This document shows positions 6,096 to 10,504 of a stretch of DNA of 10,504 bases, one piece after another. The first letter of the stretch is position 1, and each line of letters starts with the position of its first letter. A program made the position numbers and the translations under genes. Under the pieces are notes generated by a model that searched no databases, was not told the DNA's origin, and saw nothing but the letters and a program-made list of their open reading frames with translations. The DNA is from Spirochaetota bacterium (GTDB taxonomy: Bacteria > Spirochaetota > Spirochaetia > Treponematales > UBA12059). Location: NCBI GenBank assembly GCA_029565815.1, contig JAKQNL010000061.1, positions 1 through 10,504 on the forward strand, read 5' to 3'.

Positions 6096-6764
6096 ATGAT
6101 CCTACTGATTCTGTCGCTTGTCCTGTCCTACCTGCTTGGTTCATTCCCGACGGCCATCGTCCTCGGCCGCATGTTTCACGGCAAGGACCTGCGCGACTTT
6201 GGCTCGGGCAACTCGGGGGCAACCAACGCGTTCCGCGTATTCGGCTGGAAGCTGGGCCTGGCCATCGCCGCCATCGATGTTGCCAAGGGCGCGCTTGCCG
6301 CCGGCCTCCTGTCGCGCATAGCCGACCCGTCCTTCGGAGGGGCCGACGCGGCCAAGCTCCTGTGCGGCGTGGCTGCGGTCATAGGTCACGTATGGACAGT
6401 CTTCGCGCGTTTCAGGGGAGGCAAAGGCATAGCCACCGCCGCAGGCGCCATTTTGGTTTTATCCCCGCCTGGCTTTTTAGCTGCCCTCATCCTCTTTGCC
6501 CTCACTCTTGGCCTAAGCGGCATCGTGTCGCTTGCATCTTTTTCTGCAGCCTTCGGCTTTAGCGCCTGCGTGTTCGCACTGCATGCCTTTGGTAAAACCC
6601 AGTCGGCCTGGCTACTTGGCTTCGCTTCCCTTGCCCTACCCTTTGTTCTTTTTACCCACCGCGCCAACCTGGTTCGCCTCTTTACTGGTCAAGAAAAATC
6701 CATGCAACGCGCTGCATTTATACGTAATATATGTATCAAGTCCGGCAAAGACAGGGCGAAATGA
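6096..6764 (+). CDS. plsY: Acyl-phosphate:glycerol-3-phosphate acyltransferase
   Basis: PlsY is a polytopic inner-membrane enzyme that makes lysophosphatidate from glycerol-3-phosphate and an acyl-phosphate supplied by PlsX, the first step of phospholipid synthesis in most bacteria. The 222-residue protein shows all family blocks: GSFPTA at 15-20, GSGNSGATN at 36-44, and GHVWTVFARFRGGKGIAT at 97-114. Hydrophobic segments at about 1-22, 52-75, 88-104, 112-140, 142-163 and 170-190 fit the known multi-span topology. The tail beyond residue 200 is basic and hydrophilic, slightly longer than in most homologues. The start is fixed by GGAGG at 6087-6091. It diverges from the PTS IIA gene and is followed by structured repeat A. 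The PlsC-like gene in the same window could catalyse the next step, but the two are not an operon. Confidence 0.96.
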   Translation: MILLILSLVLSYLLGSFPTAIVLGRMFHGKDLRDFGSGNSGATNAFRVFGWKLGLAIAAIDVAKGALAAGLLSRIADPSFGGADAAKLLCGVAAVIGHVWTVFARFRGGKGIATAAGAILVLSPPGFLAALILFALTLGLSGIVSLASFSAAFGFSACVFALHAFGKTQSAWLLGFASLALPFVLFTHRANLVRLFTGQEKSMQRAAFIRNICIKSGKDRAK

Positions 6765-6774
6765 GTTGAGGGCC

Positions 6775-6838
6775 TGCCCGCCCGTACCGGGCGGGCACCG
6801 GGTGCTTGGCTGTATCTTTCAGCGTAGCTGAAAGGATA
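6775..6838 (+). repeat. Structured intergenic repeat, copy A
   Basis: The element is two hairpins. The first is a 10-bp GC stem (6775-6784 with 6788-6797, loop TAC). Then CCGGG and ten bases lead to the second, where TATC (6813-6816) pairs GATA (6835-6838), TTTCAGC pairs GCTGAAA across a GTA loop, and one G (6834) is bulged. It lies between the convergent plsY and prolyl oligopeptidase genes, so it may also act as a terminator, although no T tract follows on either strand. A second copy lies at 9028-9083. Confidence 0.65.
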
Positions 6839-6875
6839 TCGCCGCGCCCCCTGGCCCTTCGGTATCAGTTTTCGT

Positions 6876-8942
6876 TCACTCCACCCCAAGCGCTCTAGCC
6901 AGGAAGGCGTAGATATCAGCCCACTCGTCTATCAGTATCGATGTAGGCTTACCAGCTCCGTGGCCAGCCTTGGTCTGTATGCGTATGAGCGTTGGCGCAT
7001 CGCCTGCCTGGCACGCTTGTAAGCGAGCGGCAAATTTAAAGGAATGACCGGGTACAACGCGGTCGTCGTGATCGCCCGTTAACACCAGGGTGGGCGGATA
7101 GGCCGTATCAGGTTTTAGATTGTGGTAGGGCGAGTATGCGTACAGGCTCTTAAACTCGTCGGCGTTGTCCGAACAGCCGTAGTCGCTCGTCCAGGCCCAG
7201 CCTATGGTAAACTTGTGAAAGCGCAGCATGTCCAAAACGCCAACGATGGGCAGGCATGCTCCGAATAAATCCGGCCGTTGTGTCATGCACGCGCCAACCA
7301 AAAGCCCGCCGTTAGACCTGCCTTCTATGGCAAGGCGTTTTGTCGATGTAAACTTCTCGCTTACCAGCCACTGGGCGCAGGCTATGAAATCGTCAAACAC
7401 ATTCTGTTTCTTGAGCTTGGTTCCGGCCTCGTGCCAAGATTCGCCGTACTCGTTGCCGCCGCGCAGGTTAGCCACCGCATACACGCCGCCTTTTTCTAGC
7501 CACGCAAGGCGCCACACGGCAAATGCAGGCGTTAAGGAAATATTGAAACCGCCATACCCGTACAGCACGGTAGGATTGGATCCGTCCATAGCAAGACCCT
7601 TGCGGTGCGTAATGAACATGGGGATGCGTGTGCCATCCTTAGACGGCACAAATACTTGGCGTGTTATCAGGCTAGTACAGTCAAAATCCAGTTCCGGGCG
7701 GAACACGAGCTCGCTTTTACCCGATGCAAAATCGTAACGGTACACAGACAGCGGCGTATCAAAAGAATGATACAGGTAGAAAAACTCCGCATCCTTTCGC
7801 TTGCCGCCCAAGGTGGAGCCATAACCATAACTAACCGATCCTAAACCAGGTAGGGCTATGTCGCCCAACTTGCCTCCACCCAGCGAGTGGAGCTCCATGC
7901 GTTCGCTTGCATCGTGCATGTACACGCACACCAGCTGGTTGTCGAATGCATCGGCATATTGCAGAACGTCTGCACCTTCAGGCACCACATCCTTCCATCC
8001 GTCTTTAGCAGGCTTACGTATATCCGCTGCTATAATGCGGCCGCGTGGTGCATCTCGGTTGGTCTGCATATACCAGATAGGTCCATCGTTTGTTATAAAA
8101 GAATACTCAGCATCGAAATCGGAAATCCATTCCACAAAATTTCCAGCCAATGGATCACCGGCAAGCTCTTTATAGAACAACAGGTTTGAGTGATCCGTGC
8201 CCTTGGTTACGCTTACGATAAGATAAGCCCCATCGTCGGTAACCATGGCATGCAAACCCCAGTCCGGATGATCGGGGCGCTCATACACCAGCATATCGTT
8301 AGACTGTTCTGTTGCAAGTCTATGAAAATATAACTTCTGGTTGTAATTTGCTTCCAGGTACGTTTCGCCTTCTTTCGGCTCAGGATAGCGGCCGTAAAAA
8401 AAACCCGATCCGTCGGGAAGCCACGCTGCACCGGAAAACTTGCTCCAGCTCAGCGTCTCGGGCAGATCTCTGGCTGTACTCACCTCGCGCACCTTCCAGT
8501 CCTGCCAGTCGGAACCGGATCGAGAAACCGCGTACGCAAGCCATCGGCCATCATCGGAAATAGACCACGCATTAAGCGCAGCCGTTCCATCGGTAGACAA
8601 TGCGTTCGGATCCAAAAGCACCCTGCCATCGCCGCGCGGGCTATCCATCACATACAGCACATCCTGGTTTTCCAAACCAGAATTGCGGAATTGGAACCAT
8701 GCGTTTCCGCGATGCAAAATAGTGGACCGCCTTTGAAAATCCCATAAAGCTTCTAGCCGTTTTTTAAACCCGGCCCGCGCGGGTATTGCCGACAGGTATG
8801 AAGCGCTCAGCTCATTTTGCTCGTGTACCCATGCCGCCGTTTCGTCCGAATCCGCATCTTCAAGCCAGCGGTATGGATCGGCCACCTGCACGCCGTGATA
8901 CTGGTCTATGGTAGAATCCGTTCTGGTTTTTGGGTACTGCAT
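6876..8942 (-). CDS. Prolyl oligopeptidase (S9A family)
   Basis: This serine peptidase cuts short peptides after proline. The 688-residue product opens with the typical N-terminal segment (MQYPKTRTDSTIDQYHG, then DPYRWLED), has a beta-propeller from about 45 to 410, and ends in an alpha/beta-hydrolase domain. Catalytic residues are Ser543 in EGRSNGGLL, an Asp within GDHDDRVV (623-630), and His661 in KAGHGAGKP. NLRGGNEYGE at 492-501 is another family block. The frame continues to an ATG at 9020, and that extension looks like a signal peptide. However, it contains an extended -10 (TGCTATACT), and AAGGAG stands seven bases before the ATG at 8942. I therefore take the shorter, cytosolic form, which matches the length and N terminus of known prolyl oligopeptidases. 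Structured repeats A and B lie just outside each end. A role in peptide catabolism is inferred. Confidence 0.93.
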   Translation of the reverse strand: MQYPKTRTDSTIDQYHGVQVADPYRWLEDADSDETAAWVHEQNELSASYLSAIPARAGFKKRLEALWDFQRRSTILHRGNAWFQFRNSGLENQDVLYVMDSPRGDGRVLLDPNALSTDGTAALNAWSISDDGRWLAYAVSRSGSDWQDWKVREVSTARDLPETLSWSKFSGAAWLPDGSGFFYGRYPEPKEGETYLEANYNQKLYFHRLATEQSNDMLVYERPDHPDWGLHAMVTDDGAYLIVSVTKGTDHSNLLFYKELAGDPLAGNFVEWISDFDAEYSFITNDGPIWYMQTNRDAPRGRIIAADIRKPAKDGWKDVVPEGADVLQYADAFDNQLVCVYMHDASERMELHSLGGGKLGDIALPGLGSVSYGYGSTLGGKRKDAEFFYLYHSFDTPLSVYRYDFASGKSELVFRPELDFDCTSLITRQVFVPSKDGTRIPMFITHRKGLAMDGSNPTVLYGYGGFNISLTPAFAVWRLAWLEKGGVYAVANLRGGNEYGESWHEAGTKLKKQNVFDDFIACAQWLVSEKFTSTKRLAIEGRSNGGLLVGACMTQRPDLFGACLPIVGVLDMLRFHKFTIGWAWTSDYGCSDNADEFKSLYAYSPYHNLKPDTAYPPTLVLTGDHDDRVVPGHSFKFAARLQACQAGDAPTLIRIQTKAGHGAGKPTSILIDEWADIYAFLARALGVE

Positions 8943-8949
8943 GCGTAAG

Positions 8950-8973
8950 CTCCTTATGCACGGCAGTATAGCA
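8950..8973 (-). promoter_or_regulatory. Extended -10 promoter and ribosome-binding site deciding the oligopeptidase start
   Basis: On the minus strand TGCTATACT (8973-8965) is an extended -10 element, for which a -35 is not required; none is evident. Transcription would begin near 8958. AAGGAG (8955-8950) follows at once and is seven bases from the ATG at 8942. The longer frame starting at 9020 has only a weak AAGG eleven bases away. Confidence 0.65.
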
Positions 8974-9027
8974 CAGAACACAATGAGCACTGTGCACATT
9001 TTATGTAATCTTTGTTTCATGGGCGCA

Positions 9028-9083
9028 TCGCCTTACGGCGACCGGGCTTTCGCCTTTATCTTTTTACTCGCGTAAAAAGGATA
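9028..9083 (+). repeat. Structured intergenic repeat, copy B
   Basis: It has the same architecture as copy A at 6775-6838. A GC hairpin TCGCC-TTAC-GGCGA (9028-9041) is followed by CCGGG, exactly ten bases, and TATC (9057-9060) paired with GATA (9080-9083). Inside, TTTTTAC pairs GTAAAAA across a TCGC loop and the same single G (9079) is bulged. Unlike copy A it is not at the end of a plus-strand gene, so termination does not explain it. Confidence 0.65.
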
Positions 9084-9110
9084 CCGGCTCAATCCCTTGC
9101 GCAAAAACCC

Positions 9111-9139
9111 TTGCCCAGCCGGCTTCTTTCCGCTACCAT
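9111..9139 (+). promoter_or_regulatory. Possible promoter of the trpS leader
   Basis: TTGCCC (9111-9116) and TACCAT (9134-9139) are 17 bases apart, each matching four of six consensus bases. The start would fall at about 9146, the ATG of the short Trp-containing ORF. It is the best candidate in the region, not a strong one. Confidence 0.35.
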
Positions 9140-9145
9140 GGTTTC

Positions 9146-9238
9146 ATGCCATCGATAGAAACAAGCAGCTTCGGCCTGCACACATACAAACACCCCAAAG
9201 GCAGCTGGTCCTGGCGCATGGCGGGATCGCGCGCCTGA
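9146..9238 (+). CDS. Putative Trp-rich leader peptide upstream of trpS
   Basis: This is an ORF of 30 codons ending in TGA at 9236-9238. Residues 19-26 are GSWSWRMA, so two Trp codons (9206-9208 and 9212-9214) stand one codon apart. The stop lies in the left arm of a perfect 8-bp hairpin (9232-9239 with 9241-9248), followed by a second hairpin (CGGGG 9250-9254 with CCCCG 9264-9268). A ribosome waiting at the second Trp codon would leave the first hairpin free, whereas one at the stop would cover it. That is the geometry of attenuation control, in front of the gene that charges tRNA-Trp. No Shine-Dalgarno sequence precedes it; translation would need a leaderless start. No T run follows the hairpins, so classical termination is not evident. 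It could be a chance ORF. Confidence 0.35.
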   Translation: MPSIETSSFGLHTYKHPKGSWSWRMAGSRA

Positions 9239-9326
9239 GTCTCAGGCGACGGGGCTGACGGACCCCCGCGAGGCGACCCGCCCAATAGTGCATTTCCGAA
9301 ACCAAGAAAATCACGGAGTCAATCTA

Positions 9327-10385
9327 ATGGAACGCAAACGAATACTCACCGGAGACCGGCCAACAGGCAAACTACACCTTGGACATTATGTTGGCTCGCT
9401 CGCAAACCGCGTCCGTCTGCAGGATCAATACGAGTGCTTCTTCATCATAGCGGACTTGCACACGCTTACCACCAAACCGGAAAAAGAAAACATCGAGCAC
9501 CTGGCCGAGAACGTGCGTTCTGCGGTTTTGGACTATCTGGCCTGCGGCATCGACCCGGCAAAATCAACCATATACCTGCAGTCTGCCGTGCCCGAGGTGG
9601 TAGAGCTTGCTCAGTTTTTCCAAAACCTGGTAACGGTTCCCCGCCTGTCACGCATACCAAGCTTAAAGGAAATGGCCCAGGGCGCTGGCATCGAGGAAAT
9701 GCCGCTTGGACTATTGGCCTATCCAGTGCTGCAGGCTGCCGACATACTCCTACCCCGCGCGCACCTGGTGCCCGTGGGCAAGGACAACGTAGCCCACGTG
9801 GAGATAACCCGCGAGCTTGCCCGGCGTTTTAATTTTTTGTACGGAGAAACACTGCCAATACCAGATGTGATGGTATCCGATTTCGGGTCGCTTGTGGGCA
9901 CCGACGGCAATGCGAAAATGTCAAAAAGTCTTAACAACGCAATCTACCTGTCTGACGACGGAAAAACCGTAGAGAAGCGCGTCATGTCCATGTACACCGA
10001 TCCAAAACGAACCAGCGCCGATATTCCAGGCACCGTGGAGGGTAACCCAGTCTTCCAATACCATGACGCATTCAACCCAAACAAGGCAGAGGTAGAGGAC
10101 TTAAAAACCCGTTACCGAAGCGGCACGGTGGGCGATGTGGAAGTCAAGCAAAAACTGGCCCGTGCGCTCAACGCATTCCTGGATCCGATACGCGAGCGCC
10201 GCGCTCGCTACGAAGCCCAAACAGGTCTTGCCGACGAGGTGATCTACGACGGAACCATGCGTATGCGCGATGAAGCCAGGGCTACGCTGTCGGCTGTCAA
10301 AAAGGCAATGGGCATTGCCGCCGTGTGGAACCGCATATCACGGAAGGCCGAAGAGGTCAAAAAACGCGAAGGTCGACGCCCCTAA
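9327..10385 (+). CDS. trpS: Tryptophanyl-tRNA synthetase
   Basis: This class I aminoacyl-tRNA synthetase of 352 residues joins tryptophan to tRNA-Trp using ATP. The HIGH-type signature is HLGH at 17-20 (within [17 protein letters not shown]), and the KMSKS loop is at 197-201 (within [14 protein letters not shown]). Asp139 in [11 protein letters not shown] corresponds to the residue that reads the indole nitrogen in the Bacillus enzyme. The C-terminal anticodon-binding helical part is present, with a basic tail slightly longer than the usual 330-340. The ATG at 9327 has GGAG eight bases upstream; the in-frame ATG at 9288 has none and adds residues not seen in the family. A short Trp-containing ORF and hairpins lie upstream. 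The last codons and the stop are part of a hairpin stem and loop at 10366-10402. Confidence 0.96.
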   Translation: MERKRILTGDRPTGKLHLGHYVGSLANRVRLQDQYECFFIIADLHTLTTKPEKENIEHLAENVRSAVLDYLACGIDPAKSTIYLQSAVPEVVELAQFFQNLVTVPRLSRIPSLKEMAQGAGIEEMPLGLLAYPVLQAADILLPRAHLVPVGKDNVAHVEITRELARRFNFLYGETLPIPDVMVSDFGSLVGTDGNAKMSKSLNNAIYLSDDGKTVEKRVMSMYTDPKRTSADIPGTVEGNPVFQYHDAFNPNKAEVEDLKTRYRSGTVGDVEVKQKLARALNAFLDPIRERRARYEAQTGLADEVIYDGTMRMRDEARATLSAVKKAMGIAAVWNRISRKAEEVKKREGRRP

Positions 10386-10443
10386 AGGGGCGCGGCCTTC
10401 GCATTCGGGGGAACGTATCGCGGAGCGGGGCCCGCGATACGTT
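10366..10443 (+). terminator. Two stacked hairpins at the 3' end of trpS
   Basis: The first hairpin pairs GCGAAGG (10366-10372) with CCTTCGC (10396-10402), and then CGCCCC (10377-10382) with GGGGCG (10387-10392). Its TAAA loop contains the trpS stop. The second is a perfect 12-bp stem (10412-10423 with 10432-10443) around an 8-base loop, followed by only a very short T run. Together they probably end trpS transcription, although neither has a proper T tract. Confidence 0.5.
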
Positions 10444-10491
10444 TGAAGCATTCAAGCGGACTCGCTTCGCTCGCCGCTTAACCACGCGTGG
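10443..10491. repeat. Cluster of short palindromes after trpS
   Basis: TTGAA-GCA-TTCAA (10443-10455), AAGCGG (10454-10459) pairing CCGCTT (10474-10479), and the palindrome CCACGCGTGG (10482-10491) lie end to end. No coding frame is recognisable here before the window ends. They may be a repetitive extragenic element; copy number cannot be judged from one window. Confidence 0.5.
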
Positions 10492-10504
10492 GCGGGACGA
10501 GGGG

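Larger units (their letters stand above)
8943..9326. other. 384-bp divergent intergenic region before trpS
   Basis: From left to right it holds the oligopeptidase ribosome-binding site and extended -10 (8950-8973), a stretch to 9027 with no clear element, structured repeat B (9028-9083), and a weak plus-strand promoter (9111-9139). Next come a 30-codon ORF with two Trp codons (9146-9238), two hairpins (9232-9248 and 9250-9268), and finally the GGAG site of trpS at 9315-9318. No tRNA or T-box sequence was recognised. Confidence 0.6.

Noticed and set aside
5983..6222. 80-residue N-terminal extension of the PTS IIA protein
   Set aside because: It runs through a strong promoter and into plsY; the ATG at 5982 has a good ribosome-binding site and gives the usual family length.
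9146..9326. T-box riboswitch controlling trpS
   Set aside because: No GGGTGGNACC-type T-box sequence and no terminator with a T tract could be found.
10403..10443. Third copy of the structured repeat
   Set aside because: It has a TATC/GATA-containing stem but lacks CCGGG with the ten-base spacing and the bulged G, so it is only superficially alike.
1..10504. A novel defence, toxin-antitoxin or mobile system
   Set aside because: All larger frames are recognisable housekeeping or peptidase families apart from one exported protein; no nuclease-helicase modules, integrase, transposase or toxin-like pair is present.

Overview
The window reads as a housekeeping stretch of a moderately GC-rich bacterium, most probably a spirochaete of the Treponema type. 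That assignment is an inference with moderate confidence. It rests on frequent ATA isoleucine codons in a GC-rich sequence, the mix of genes (a bifunctional-nuclease/UVR protein, a PTS IIA-type regulator with no sugar permease beside it, a PlsY acyltransferase), and intrinsic-terminator-like hairpins without clear T tracts. There is no rRNA, tRNA, insertion sequence, phage gene, CRISPR array or recognisable defence system.

Layout from left to right. The 3' end of a transglutaminase-like gene (+) opens the window. A PlsC-type acyltransferase (+) with its own promoter follows. A two-gene minus-strand operon holds a rhomboid protease and then an exported protein of unknown function. A small four-cysteine protein (+) and glutaminase glsA (+) come next, separated by three tandem 22-bp repeats. 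After these come a BFN/UVR protein (-), the 23S rRNA methyltransferase rlmE (+), a PTS IIA-type protein (-), plsY (+), a cytosolic-type prolyl oligopeptidase (-) and trpS (+). Ahead of trpS lies a short ORF with two near-adjacent Trp codons and a hairpin over its stop.

Gene order is unusual in that single genes alternate strand almost every time. Intergenic regions are therefore either divergent promoter regions (2806-2913, 4837-4933, 5983-6095, 8943-9326) or very tight convergent junctions (21 bp, 10 bp, a 37-bp overlap, 111 bp). Several regulatory sites can be read directly: a TTGACA-N18-TATACT promoter at 413-442, TTGTCA-N17-TATACT before the IIA gene, an extended -10 that decides the start of the oligopeptidase, and a promoter that would make glsA leaderless. 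The genes do not form one pathway. Two act in phospholipid synthesis (plsY and the PlsC-like gene), two in translation (rlmE, trpS), and the rest in proteolysis, glutamine use and regulation.

The observation most likely to be new is a pair of structured intergenic repeats (6775-6838 and 9028-9083). They share a hairpin, ACCGGG, exactly ten variable bases, and a TATC/GATA-closed hairpin with a conserved bulged G. The hairpin stems differ in sequence but keep their pairing. The two copies bracket the prolyl oligopeptidase gene.
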